A DNA stretch of 64,000 nt from Arabidopsis thaliana. Taxonomy: Eukaryota > Streptophyta > Magnoliopsida > Brassicales > Brassicaceae. This document shows, piece after piece, positions 48,870 to 61,050 of this stretch (positions are counted from its first letter, which is position 1; each line of letters begins with the position of its first letter). A program made the translations under genes and the position numbers. Below the pieces are notes generated by a model. That model was not told the origin of the DNA, made no database searches, and saw nothing but the letters and a program-made list of their open reading frames with translations. Location: positions 12,339,001-12,403,000 of the forward strand of contig NC_003075.7 of assembly GCF_000001735.4 (NCBI RefSeq), read 5' to 3'.

Positions 48870-50659
48870 ATGAAGTTGAAGTTGTCATCAATCTCCATGA
48901 ATCATAAGAATGTGCTTCTCATCAAGCTCATCTCCGCTATTCTGATATCTTTTTTCGCGTTCCGTCTCTTCATTCTCCACTCCAGCGAGTTTTCTCCAAT
49001 CTTTGCGTCGGTCACCGGAAAATTCGAAGCTCGGTTTCTGCCGCCGGAGATTATCGTACCGGAAAATGAAGATCTGATTCCTCAAGGTAAGATCAGTTAT
49101 TTAGAAAGCAAAAGTATTTGACTTCTATGTGTATTGTCCACTGTGTTTGACTGTTTGTGACTAAACCTTGTTTTGTGAGCACAATTATGATTTATGAGAT
49201 CTAAGGGTTTTGGATCTACAAGATTTAAAGCTCTGTTTACGTTTTTTTTTAGATTGTGGTTTAGAGAATAGAAAAAAGGAAATGACAATTCATGGATCTT
49301 GCTCTTCTAATTTAAAGTTATTCTTGTGGTGACTTGTATCATTTGATAAGTGATGCTAATTAGCTGCAATGTTCAAAGACTGGTTTCTAATAAATTGATC
49401 TTGGACTAGTGTTACAACATTTTGTATCAAAGTTGATCTCACATTGAGACTTAATTTTTTTTTTGGGTGGTTGTTGTTTCTTGAATCAGATATTGAAGTA
49501 GAGAAGTGTGATCTTTTCGCCGGAAAATGGATCCCAGATTCAGTAGGACCAATCTACACAAACAAATCATGCGGATCACTCATTGACGGTCACCAAAATT
49601 GTATCACCAATGGCCGGCCTGACTTAGATTTTCTCTACTGGAAATGGAAACCTCATGACTGTTTGTTACCACGTTTTGACCCTAGAAGATTTCTTCAACT
49701 TATGAGGCATAAATCTTGGGCATTTATTGGTGACTCCATATCTCGTAACCACGTCGAATCACTGCTTTGTATGCTCTCTACGGTATAACACTTGCTTGCT
49801 TTTAACATATCTTTGTTTCGACTTTTTTTACTTTTCAAGTTCTTGAGAAACTCATTTTTGTTTGGGGTCTCTCCAGATTGAAGAACCGGTTGAAGTATAC
49901 CATGACATGGAGTACAAATCAAAACGTTGGCATTTCCCTTTACATAACCTTACTGTATCCAACATATGGTCGCCATTTCTTGTTCAAGCCGCTATTTTCG
50001 AAGATTCTAACGGTGTCTCGACCGCTTCTGTTCAGCTACATCTTGATAGACTCGATGAGACATGGACCAGTCTCATGCCTAGCTTCGACTATGCGATCAT
50101 CTCAACCGGTAAATGGTTTCTTAAATCCGCAATTTACCACGAAAATGCAAAACTCGTCGGTTGCCATAACTGTCAGGAAAAACCTCACATAGAAGAGTTA
50201 GGATTCGACTATGCTTATAACGCATCGCTGCATAATGTCATGGACTTTCTAGCAGCTGAAGATAACAGTAAAGGCACGGTTTTCTTTCGGACTTCGACTC
50301 CCGATCATTTCCAAAACGGGGAATGGCATAGTGGCGGGACGTGTAAGCAAACAGAGCCGGTGAGCGATGAGGAGATTGAGATTAAGGATGTACATAAGAT
50401 ACTAAAAGATATTGAGATTGATCAGTTCAAGAGGGCGGTTAGAGAGAAGACTAACCAGGACGGTGGGAATCTAAAGCTTTTGGATTTCACCCGGATGTTG
50501 CTGACCCGACCGGACGGTCATCCGGGTGAGTACCGACAGTTCAGGCCGTTTGATAAAGACAAAAATGCAAAGGTACAGAACGATTGTTTGCATTGGTGCT
50601 TGCCTGGTCCGTTTGATTACTTGAATGATGTTATATTGGAGACTATAGTAAATGGCTGA
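48870..50659 (+). CDS. TBL24: TRICHOME BIREFRINGENCE-LIKE 24, wall polysaccharide O-acetyltransferase
   Basis: Three coding exons (48870-49086, 49490-49782, 49877-50659) join in phase into 430 aa. It is a type II Golgi membrane protein: short cytoplasmic N terminus, one membrane anchor (about 17-37), a stem, then the PMR5N (TBL) domain starting VEKCDLFAGKWIPD with conserved Cys residues (CDLF, SCGS, NC). The PC-esterase domain follows, with the GDS motif in WAFIGDSISRNHVESLLC and the C-terminal DxxH in NDCLHWCLPGPFDYLND. These provide the Ser-His-Asp residues for acetyl transfer to hemicelluloses. Relatives (TBL27/AXY4 clade) acetylate xyloglucan; the exact acceptor here is inferred only. The start ATG precedes the anchor. 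The symbol rests on family and chromosome position (AT4G23790 as I recall). Confidence 0.9.
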
Positions 50660-51227
50660 GAGGCACACAAAATGTGATTGGTACATGGCCAGTGGAAAAC
50701 CGGTTCTATGGAAATAAATAGACTAATACTGAACAAATTTGTGTGAATTGGAAACATGTAAAATTATGTAAGAAAAATTGAGATAATGTGATATTGATTC
50801 TTGGGAGCTAGCCGGTGAAGGAAGCATAACCGGTTTGGTAATTGAGTTAATTTTTTCCGGTTTTGTAAAATCATTATTTATGTTTTTTTCTGTTTACACC
50901 AGATTTTGTCCGGTTGAAATCGGTTTAGATCTCACTGATAAAGTGATAAGAGTTAACATTTCTTAAAGATAAACAAAATCCCTCAAAAAAGGAAATTAAA
51001 GAAATATTCTTCCAACTGTTGAAAATTCAAAAAGATTAACAATTTACAAATATATCCTCGGACGCCAAAGAAGTATCAAATCCACGAAATATTTTTTTGA
51101 ATTTCGAATTTATCAGACCGTTGTGTTTCTTTCTATATAACCCCGAAGATATTTTACGGAGGCTCCACCTAAAATTCTCAATCCCTAAATTTCGAAATCT
51201 CACTCTCTCTCATTTTCGACTTTAGAA
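50660..51227. promoter_or_regulatory. TBL24 3' end and 3xHMG-box2 promoter
   Basis: Co-directional spacer of 568 bases. The right half is the HMG gene promoter. ACCGTT/AACGGT (51117-51122) contains the AACGG core of mitosis-specific activator (MSA) elements, which bind three-repeat MYBs. This would suit the known mitotic expression of the gene. TATATAA at 51135-51141 is the likely TATA box. Confidence 0.5.
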
Positions 51228-53516
51228 ATGGCGACCAACGCAGATCCAGCTCCGACGAAGAAACCAAGGAACAGTAGAAAGGCGTTGAAGCAGAAGAATG
51301 AGCTCGTGGAGACGCCACCATCGCCTGTCTCCGTCAAGGGGAAGTCAGCGAAGTCTTTCGAGCAAGATCTGATGGAGATGCAGACAATGTTGGAGAAGAT
51401 GAAGATCGAGAAGGATAAGACGGAGGAGTTACTTAAGGAGAAGGATGAGATTCTGAGAAAGAAGGAGGAGGAGCTAGAGACCAGAGACGCTGAGCAGGAG
51501 AAGCTCAAGGTGGAGCTGAAGAAGCTTCAGAAGATGAAGGAATTCAAACCTAACATGGTATAATCTCTAGATCTAGCTTTTAGTTCTCGATTTGGCTGGG
51601 TTTTGTGATTATATTGGAATTTATTGATTGATCATTTCAGATTTTGGCTTGATAGTCAGTTTCTAGATCTAGGTGTTTAGATTAGGTTGGAATATATCTG
51701 GTTTATGCTTATTCCGAATGTGTTATTGATCATTTGAGATTTTGTTTTGATAGTTGATCAAAGTTTCGTCATAGATTCATAGGTTAGAGATTAGAATCTA
51801 AGTCAGAGTCAGGATTGGTTCTCGTTTAGTGTATGATGCGTTTGTTGTTGACACAGTTGCTAATATAGTGATATGTTCATTTCAATTGACAATTCCTTGT
51901 TATCTGTTGTTGATGATGAGAAAATATTTACTGGTTTCTGGATATTGATTCGAGAGTGTTTTGTGTTTTTTGCTCTTCAGACTTTTGCTTGCGGTCAGTC
52001 ATCTCTCACACAGGCTGAGCAAGAAAAGGCGAATAAGAAGAAGAAAAAGGATTGTCCTGAGACAAAGCGACCATCGTCCTCATACGTTTTGTGGTGTAAA
52101 GATCAATGGACTGAAGTCAAGAAGGAAAACCCTGAGGCTGACTTCAAGGAGACTTCGAACATTCTGGGGGCTAAATGGAAGTCTCTTAGTGCAGAAGATA
52201 AGAAGCCTTACGAGGAAAGGTACCAGGTTGAGAAAGAAGCTTACCTCCAGGTCATTGCTAAGGAGAAGCGCGAGAAGGAGGCCATGAAGCTTCTGGAGGA
52301 TGACCAGAAGCAGAGAACTGCAATGGAATTGCTTGATCAGTATCTCAACTTTGTCCAGGAAGCTGAACAGGACAACAAGAAGAAGAACAAGTAAAAACCA
52401 AAAGTCTTAGTGACTATATCAATTTGATCATCAATAGTAAACTAACTAGAGCTGTTTATGGTTTGCAGGAAGGAGAAGGACCCTCTGAAGCCAAAACATC
52501 CCGTATCTGCCTTCCTTGTTTATGCAAACGAGAGGAGAGCTGCTTTACGCGAAGAAAACAAAAGCGTCGTGGAGGTAAATCTAATTACTTAATTCGTTCT
52601 CCAGATCAGTTTTTGTCAAATTGTGAAGCTAACTTATGGAGTTTAAATGTGGTTATAGGTCGCAAAGATCACTGGAGAGGAGTGGAAGAACTTGTCAGAC
52701 AAGAAAAAGGCACCCTACGAGAAGGTCTGTTTCCATACAAATATGCTTGCATTTCACTGCCATTAAAGACTTAAGACTGAATGATTGAGGTATTCTTGTT
52801 TAAATAGGTGGCAAAGAAGAACAAGGAGACATACCTGCAAGCAATGGAGGAATACAAGAGGACAAAGGAAGAAGAAGCCCTGAGTCAGAAGAAAGAAGAA
52901 GAGGAACTCTTGAAACTCCACAAACAAGAAGCTCTTCAAATGCTTAAGAAGAAGGAGAAAACTGATAATCTGATCAAGGTAATAACTCTCTCTCACTCAC
53001 ACTTAACTCACCAAGGTCTATTTCAACTCAGAGACTCACAGGATCATAATTATTTGTCTCTTGCAGAAGGAGAAGGCGACCAAGAAGAAGAAGAACGAAA
53101 ACGTTGACCCTAACAAACCAAAGAAGCCTGCTTCTTCATACTTTCTCTTCAGGTATGAACTTACTTCAAGTTATAATCCGAATTGGTCTTTATAGAAAGT
53201 TCCTAACTTATCATGTTTTTACAGCAAGGACGAAAGGAAGAAATTGACAGAAGAACGTCCCGGGACAAACAACGCTACTGTTACTGCTCTCATTTCACTG
53301 AAATGGAAGGTATGAAAAATCACAATTACTAGCAACAAAACACATTGGCTTGTAACAATTTCCTGTTGTTAATCTATCTGTGCGAATACGTCTTTGCAGG
53401 AATTGAGTGAAGAAGAGAAGCAAGTTTACAACGGAAAGGCCGCAAAACTGATGGAAGCATACAAAAAGGAAGTGGAAGCTTACAACAAGAAGTCTGCGGC
53501 TACTACCAGTAGCTAG
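51228..53516 (+). CDS. 3xHMG-box2: Three-HMG-box chromatin protein (3xHMG-box2)
   Basis: Eight coding exons (51228-51557, 51981-52390, 52469-52574, 52659-52724, 52808-52978, 53067-53152, 53225-53309, 53400-53516), all in phase, encode 456 aa. Order: a plant-specific basic N terminus (KKPRNSRKALKQK), a coiled coil (about 45-105, KTEELLKEKDEILRKKEEEL), then three HMG boxes at about 135-205 (CPETKRPSSSYVLWCKDQW), 250-320 (KPKHPVSAFLVYANERR) and 373-447 (NKPKKPASSYFLFSKDERKK). Charged helical linkers separate the boxes. This architecture is restricted to plants; the proteins bind DNA structure-selectively and load onto mitotic and meiotic chromosomes and rDNA. The paralogue 3xHMG-box1 (AT4G11080) is the alternative; the neighbours support box2. 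The gene is convergent with WRKY53, with only 149 bases between stop codons. Confidence 0.94.
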
Positions 53517-53665
53517 ATAAATCTCTCTTAGTATTGAAATCATGTTCAAGTCCTGTTGAACATTCCTTATTATGCATCGTTAGATTACTCTAAGTACTTT
53601 TATGTTTTAACTCTCGCTGATCATTACTTACTAGTTACTATCTATTTCTCTGTTACAAATTTTAA

Positions 53666-54739
53666 TTAATAATAAATCGACTCGTGTAAAAACGCGGGGA
53701 AAGTTGTGTCAATCTCGACCGTTGGATTGAACCAGTCAACAACGTCGAAGATCGGAGAACTCTCCACGTGGCCGAACTCGCCGTTGATAGTTCCGTAATT
53801 GTAAAACGGCGGCGTATCAGGGAACGAGAAAACGTCTTTACCATCATCAAGCCCATCGGTTCGAACGGTTAAGTTGGATTTAAGACTCTCGAGAATATCC
53901 TTTGGCTTTTGGGTAATGGCTGGTTTGACTCTGGTGTCTTGTCGCTTCTCCGGCGAGGCTAATGGTGGTGTTCTTGTGATCGCCTGCGAACAAGTGTGTG
54001 TTCCTCTGTACGTCACTTCGAAAACCGTAGCATCCCCGTCTGATCTCTGGACTTGTTTCGTTGCCCAACAGTTTTGTGTGCTACGATGTGTGCATCTGTA
54101 ATAACTCCTTGGGAATTTGGCGCCTAAAATGTCTTTTTGACCATATTTTCTCCAGCTAAAGACATCATCTTGAGGTCCTTCTAAGCCTCTCTCTGGGCTT
54201 ATTCTCACTTTTTCTGACCACTTTGGTAACATCTTTCTGCAAAAATTACCCAAATTTCAAATTAGTTTCTAGAAAAAATGAGATTTTTAAATTCAATTTG
54301 GTGAATTGTGAAAAAAGATATCAACAATTTGTTACCTTTTCTTTGAATTGAAAATGTAATCTTGGCGATGATGACTCTCGCTAGAACCTCCTCCATCGGC
54401 AAACTCTTCACTTCTCGGACTTCCGTTTATCGATGCCGGAGATTCTGGAACACTGCCGGGATTTGCCACCGGGACTACAGTAACCGGCGTCGGAATAAGT
54501 TGTACGCTCGGTGAGGATGACCAGTTTAGCAGAAGAAGAGATCTCTCGTAGGAAGAAACTATCTGCTTCACCAGAATCTCGTTAGTCTCAGCAACAGCCG
54601 TCGCCGGTGATGAAAATGATGACGACGGCGACGGAGCTTCTCTAAGTCGTGCCTGAAGCTTTTTGGCCGCATCAAATCCATTGATAAGCTCGCTTAGCAA
54701 TGTCTTTTGCTCCCAACTTAACATATCTCTTCCTTCCAT
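53666..54739 (-). CDS. WRKY53: WRKY transcription factor 53 (group III)
   Basis: Two coding exons (54739-54336 and 54236-53666) encode 324 aa, the length known for WRKY53. The N terminus has an acidic/hydrophobic helix (SWEQKTLLSELINGFDAAKKLQ), then Ser/Pro-rich sequence. One WRKY domain starts near 163 (WRKYGQKD) and has a C-X7-C...H-X-C zinc site (CTHRSTQNC, then THTC), the group III signature. A nuclear signal is likely in NSKKRK at the exon junction. The C terminus is acidic and Pro/Phe-rich. WRKY53 is a W-box-binding regulator at the start of leaf senescence and in defence, induced by H2O2 and salicylate, and it feeds back on its own promoter. W-box sequences lie upstream (55048-55209). 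The ATG is the first in frame. Confidence 0.96.
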
Positions 54740-54811
54740 TTTTAGTATATGATTCCCAAAATAGATTTTTTTTTTCCTTTAGGTAGTTTACTCTAGGAAA
54801 TTGATACAAAC

Positions 54812-54953
54812 TATGATGAGAAAGATGTATAATGTGTGTTTTAAGTATAAATCAAGAATTGGTTATATAGATGGACTGAAAGAATGATATGATCAGAAAA
54901 ATATAATGTGTGTTGAGTATAATTAAGAATGGGTTATATAGATTGAAGAATGA
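54812..54953 (-). repeat. Tandem duplication carrying two TATA boxes upstream of WRKY53
   Basis: 54812-54887 and 54888-54953 are diverged copies of one ~70-bp unit (shared ATAATGTGTGTT, AAGAAT(T/G)GGTTATATAGAT and GAATGATATGATSAGAA). On the gene strand each copy contributes CTATATAACC, at 54861-54870 and 54932-54941. These lie 122-202 bases upstream of the WRKY53 ATG and are candidates for alternative core promoters. A third TATA-like site, TTTATATACC, lies at 55011-55020. Confidence 0.8.
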
Positions 54954-55047
54954 TATGATGAGAATGAGAGTGTTATAGGATTGGTGATAAAAATGGATGA
55001 GTGTTGGTTTGGTATATAAAGGCATTGGATTTTCAGTGTTTGAAAAT

Positions 55048-55209
55048 TTGACCAAATGACCAAACCATAAATAATTATTTTATTTCTTTTTAAAAGAGAG
55101 ACAAAACTTTCAAATTGAAGAAAAGTCTTTGGTATAAGGAAGTATAGGGCCAGAGTGTAATTGATAAGTGGGGTGGTGGTAGTGAAAGAGTATAAGGTCA
55201 AAGGCTGAC
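55048..55209. promoter_or_regulatory. W-box group in the WRKY53 promoter
   Basis: TTGACC at 55048-55053 and its reverse GGTCAA at 55196-55201, plus a TGACC core at 55206-55210. W-boxes bind WRKY factors, and WRKY53 autoregulation is established. They sit about 310-470 bases upstream of the start codon. Confidence 0.6.
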
Positions 55210-56054
55210 CAATTCAACATTTCAATTTTGTTAATGTAGTTGTAACCAAGTTTATCATTTATTTAACTATAGTGGGTTAATTATATAATTAGACAACAAA
55301 GGGTTATACAACTGTCTCTTTCAATGTACACTTTCAAAACTACGACTTTGTACATGTGATTAAGATTCTCTATTATTATATGTTTTTTTCTACTGTTAAA
55401 GAATTTCCAATATATGTTTTTTATTTGATTAAGAATATTTTCAAAATATGTTGGTTGATGCTTTACTAGTATGCATTATGCAACAACCTTTCTATGGATA
55501 ATATTTCATTGCTATAACTATGAATTGTAATGATGTTTAATATCATTAATAAGGGAAAGGATATTCCACATTCTGTTTTAAGTACAAGTATCAAAACACA
55601 TATTGGTAATTTGGTATAATACAATTCTTATTAACATTCAATAGATTAGCAATAACATAAAAATTATGTTGAATGAAATTTACTAAGATTTGATTGTTCT
55701 AGTTTTAAAATCATACACTTCTAAAAATAAGATATAAAATAAAAATCTGATGAGGATTAATTAATCTGTACAAAATTTCTTCCTAAAAACCCCTATATGT
55801 TTTTGTTTTGTGTCAATATATTTAAGCATACATTTGTTCAAGATATAATATTGTATTAACATGAAAAAATATAAATTTGTTTGGCAAAGAAAATAAATAA
55901 TAGTTGCAGTCTAACAATATAACTAAATAATATTTAAAATGGTAGTTGCTTATACATATATAGTCTGTGAGTGATTATGTGAGCTATGTCAAGTTGTTAA
56001 CTGTTTCTAAATAAGAAATATTAAACTCGAGAGGGGAAAATAATACAAATGGGT

Positions 56055-56380
56055 TTAATTTGGACAAATATATATGATATGTTCCATAAGAATATAATCT
56101 ACAAAGTTATGTGATAATACACCAAGAGTATGACAAGGTTTTTGCTGACCAAGTCACCATGGAATTATCTCAAATAGTCATATAGGTGTGTGAATAAATA
56201 TTTATTTATGGTTGAGACAAATGGCCATTAATTTGGACAAAATTTATTTATACATAATGATTGATATGTTCCAAAGAGAAAAGTAGAAAAAACCAGTCAC
56301 TGTGTGATACGATATATACAATACAACAAGAGTATGATAAGGTCTTTGCTGACTAAGTCCAACATCAAGCTATCTAAAGT
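56055..56380. repeat. Diverged direct repeat about 1.3-1.6 kb upstream of WRKY53
   Basis: Two ordered sets of shared words: TTAATTTGGACAAA, GATATGTTCCA, CAAGAGTATGA(C/T)AAGGT and TTTGCTGAC(C/T)AAGTC, first at 56055-56178, then at 56228-56380. Both copies contain a GCTGAC core. It looks like an old local duplication. Confidence 0.65.
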
Positions 56381-58216
56381 AGTCAGATCGATAGATGCAT
56401 TCCATTCCAACATTCATTTCTTATGATTAATCCTTTTTAACTTTGTATGTCATCAAATATTATTCAATTGTAATTTGGACCTCTCATACGTAAGAAATAA
56501 CCTTTGTAATAATTGAACCGTTATCCAAAAAGTTACAGCAAAAATCTCATAGCTGAAGTTGACACACACGAGTGTAGTGTACAGGACCAATAACCACTAA
56601 AAGGTTTATGAACCATATTTACCGTTTTACTAATGAAATGGTTACTTTTTTAAATTTGTTTTGGGTCAAAACTCACTCATGGGAATGGGATTACCAAAAT
56701 CGTTTTCGATAGATTTGATTTGCGCAAAGTATAGTGTAGAAATAATTTGTTTTTTGGGTCGATATTCATAACATACATTTATTTATGTAATTTTACTTCA
56801 ACGTAGGCCTTTTACAAAAGGAAAAAAAATCACTTCAACGTAGAAAAAACGTAATTCCAAAAAACAGATTTGTTGATTAATAAAAAGCAAGAAAAATCAA
56901 AAAGAAAATCAATATTCAAAAGGACAGGATTGGACCGAAGACATTTCAAACCTCTCTCCGCGTGGATTTTCCCTTTTATCATTCTTTTTTGTTTTCTAGT
57001 TTTAGTACTCCAAATGATATTTTAATTTTTATAATGGCGTCACTCTCTTTTGCGTCATTCATTCATTGTATTATTATTATTATTTGGATCTCATTCATCA
57101 TTCATCCTTATAAAATGAATCTTGGCACTTTGCACCCTAAATTTGTATTTACACTTCATAGAATCAGCTGAAATTATGTAATTTGACATATTTGCATCCA
57201 AAACATAACTCTTGAAATCTTTGAATCAGCTCACAAGATAATGACGTAAGTTGACATATTATTTCTGCATTGCTTCATTACAAAACCAAGAAGATTTTTT
57301 TTGTATGATCTGTAAACTTTACGGCATTAAGTATCGCATTTATTTCTAATTACGCAACAGTATTTTGTGTGTGTGTGTCAACGCTGCACAGTATTTTTAG
57401 TAGAATGAAAAAAAAATATAATTTGCTATGCCAAATATCAGTAGCCAATTGGACTCGCTAAAAACAGCAATAAATTAGTAAAGTAGGAAAATGCCAAACA
57501 ATTTAAAAAAAACTCATGTACGGAAAAACATTGCTTTCAATCCCTTTGATATAGTCAACACATATTCGACATTTTCACACTTAAAATAAACTTATTATCC
57601 TTCAACTTTAACTCTTTCCTCACTAATTCAAATTATTGAGGTACATAAATAGATATACGCATTAAATAGCCTAACTTTAGTTTCTTATCTACAAAACCAA
57701 TGGAGGGAAAATTATAAATAAATAAATTAATTATCTTATGTTATCAAAAAAAAAAAAAAGAATAGATTTCGTGTTATTTTAACAAATATCATGTTAATTT
57801 ATCTAATCTCATGTTATTCCATATACTGTAATATCAATGCTATTTATTTAGACAAGTGATAAGACGTGCTGTCCTCTGAATAATTTGGCAATGTTACATG
57901 GCCTTCTTTTGTCAAATTATTACTCGAGCCTTTGTAGTATCGAGCCCAACTGTCTTTAGAGCCGGTATATGTCCAGTATACCATCAATCTTACTGTTATA
58001 AATCCAACTTCTTTTTTCCCAGAAACTTGAGCATTCACAAAAAAAGACTTGCTTATTTTGTTAAACTTTCTTCATTTTTCAAATTACAATTCATTACATA
58101 ATTTTTTTAAAACATACAAAGTACAAACATATATATAAATGGAGGAACTGCAAACTGGAGATAAATTATTTCAAAAAAAAATTGAACCAAAGAGGTAAGA
58201 ACTTGCTCAGAAGTTT

Positions 58217-61050
58217 TTAGAATGTGGAAGAACACAAATTAGACCCGCCGGTAGTTCTCAGCTCCGAACACGGCCAAGGACTAACCTTTAGTGAAGTTCC
58301 ACTGACATCCGAACACTTCCACGTCTTATACGAATTCAAGCTTCCATGTAGATTAATCTCACTCAAACATATACCCGTAAATGGTGAGCCCTTAAGACCT
58401 TGAATAGAGCCAGCGTTTCGAACGTTAACTCCCCAAACGTTCTTGATATGTATTCCCTTAACAACTGGAAGAGCGTTCGGGTTATAATTCTCGTCCGGAT
58501 GATCTCCCGTGTCGCCGGCGATCTTGATCCCATACTTTGCGGTGTCTACATAGACGTCTGATATTTTGATGTTTTTAATGTATCCTCCACGACCAATGTT
58601 TGTCTTGATGTTGACTCCAACTCCCATATTGGAGAGAGTGATATGTTCTGCTATAATGTTCTTGATTCCTCCTGATGTTTCGCTTCCTATTGCGATACCT
58701 GCGAACGGGGAAGATCCTGTGATGCGGCGGATTGTTATGTTTGAGCTTGGACGGCCATAGGCGATTCCGTACTGGTCCCAACCGCTTTTGATGGCCACTA
58801 GGTCGTCTCCTGTTGAGATGTAGGAGTCTTCTATGCAGACGTTGTAGCTGGAATCTATCAACAAATTCATTTTGTTCAGATGTTAATAAACAGCTTTGAT
58901 TATTATGCACACAAAAACATTTCCAAGTTCATATCTAGACATGTTTGATCACAGCAACCAATCTAGTAGTCTACTGTGGATTGGAAAAAGAGTTAAGAGT
59001 AAGATGAACCTGGATCGATTCCATCGGTGTTGGGAGAATCTTGTGGAGCTAAGATCGTAACGTGATGGATGACAACGTTGCTGCCACGGATCAAAACAAG
59101 TAACAAAGTCAATACCATAAGAAGAGGAAGATATATTATATCTACGTTTGGGAGATCTAAAGGGTATTAACTAGTGTTATATACCTGCAATACACAGGAT
59201 GAATGTTCCAGAAAGGTGAATTTTGGAAAATAACATTGGAGATTATGATCTCCTTAGAGTCCTTGAACTCGATTAAGTTCGGTCTTGTGTACTTTAGCGT
59301 TCTACTACGCCACATGTTCCACCACACTTCTCCTTGACCGTCTATTGTCCCATTTTGTCCTGTGTACATAGTGTTGCAATTTAATGTCAAAACAGTGCTG
59401 CAACAAGAAGAATATTTCTTGTAACAAAATATCTATTTTGAACTGTATCATCTAAGCCATATAGATATGACTGAAATATAAGATGGTCGAAACTAACCAG
59501 TGATGACTACATCACGAAGCCCATCACCATGAATAAAGCTCATATACCGTCCCCCTGGTAACTCTCTCCCTCTTCCATAAGACGGCAAAGGATCAATCAA
59601 TGGCCAATTCCAGGTATCCTGAAGTCAACACACAACAAAAGCCAAAAGGTCACAAAACAATTCACAAGATTCCCACTCTGCATTAATCACCCAAATTTCA
59701 ACGAAGTGGCCTTGTCCTCATTTCTGTCTCAGGACAAATGAAATGGTCCTGACTTATTAATGTTTACAAGCTCAAAATCGGTCATAAGGTGCACACACAC
59801 ACACACATTGATATGCACTACAATGACAAGTTTTGTGTTTTTTCTTCACTCACATGAAGACAAACCAAGCAGAAAATTAAATCTGAGTATTTAACATAGA
59901 TGGCAGCATCCTACTTCATTGATCTGAGATACTCACTAAAGGATTATGAAACCCATAACTGTCCAGAGTCCCATAAAACCCATAACTATCCACAGTCCCA
60001 ACTATAGAAAACACTCTAACCAAGATTTAATCTACTTTAGTCACTTAGATATTTTCTTTAATATATCACATACACTAGTAGAGAATATAATAACCAAATT
60101 TTGACAAAAATTGGATAACGCGAAGACAAAATTTGCCAGCTATCTTCGGGTCAGCTATTGAAACATAGACATAAAAGCAGTACACCACATGCATACAATA
60201 ACATTTTATCCCCGACGGTCCCATGATGCTTTGGAGCTTGGACCTACCAATACCAAATTCCATACCCATAGTTATTACTACTTATCAATTATTATACGTG
60301 CATGGTTCCCCAAATCTTCTTTCTTCTTTCAAAATAAAAACTTGATCAAAAAGATGACATTTTGAGAATTCACTCCAATTCAGATCCAATCAAATAGGCA
60401 AAAAAAAAAATGCAATTCTATTTTTAGAATACTATACTTTATAAAAATAATAACTATAGTCAAAAAAATTTGAAATGTAATCACTCACAGTATTTGACAG
60501 TTAATCATCAAACTCATTTCCAGAGAGTAGATATAGACCACTCACCAAGAAAGATTAGTAACCATTAATTCATTAATAACATTTGACTAATGAGCTAATT
60601 TCAATTTCAAATCAGCAACTAACGAATTCGTCACTCATTACTCATTTCAAATCATCTCATACCAATCCAATTTCATAATTCAAAATTCACAGTGATAAAC
60701 CAGAAAATTTGAAATTTTACCTGAACAGCTCTAATCACAGCACCTTTAGCTAAGTAAAGAGTCATATGGCTAGTGAGATTGAAGCTCTCCGTCAAATACA
60801 CTCCCGGAGGTATATACAAAAGCGTGCCTCCTCTCCTCTTCAGATGCTGAATCCGATAAATCGCCGCCCTAAACGCCTTAGTATTCACCGTTCGACCATC
60901 TCCAACGCCTCCAAAGTCGGTTATCGAGATCTTATCGTACCGGTACCGTAACGGAACTATACCGGAACACGTCGCCTCCGAATCGCCCAACGAAGACGAA
61001 GAAACGAAGAGACATGAGAAGAGGAAAATTGACACAGAGAGTCTCCACAT
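58217..61050 (-). CDS. GH28 polygalacturonase-like secreted protein
   Basis: Five coding exons (61050-60721, 59618-59498, 59359-59185, 59080-59010, 58854-58217) join in phase into 444 aa; the first intron is about 1.1 kb. A signal peptide (about 1-20) is followed by the right-handed beta-helix of GH28 pectinases (ITDFGGVGDGRTVNTKAF near the N terminus). The NTDGID aspartate (D228) and GDD pair (D249, D250) are present. The catalytic-histidine motif GHG is replaced by GSE (AIGSETSGG) and RIK by NIK (VNIKTNIGRGG). This altered set marks a plant clade of PG-like proteins whose hydrolase activity is not certain. It would act in the cell wall on homogalacturonan or another polymer. It matches AT4G23820 as I recall it. 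The start precedes the signal peptide. Confidence 0.9.
59792..59807. repeat. (CA)8 microsatellite in the GH28 first intron
   Basis: Eight CA units in an intron of the minus-strand gene. Confidence 0.9.

Larger units (their letters stand above)
54954..58216. other. WRKY53 upstream region to GH28 3' end
   Basis: About 3.3 kb of AT-rich DNA. The right part is the 3' flank of the GH28 gene. It contains a diverged direct repeat (56055-56178 and 56228-56380) and no supported gene; open frames are short and low complexity. Confidence 0.55.
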
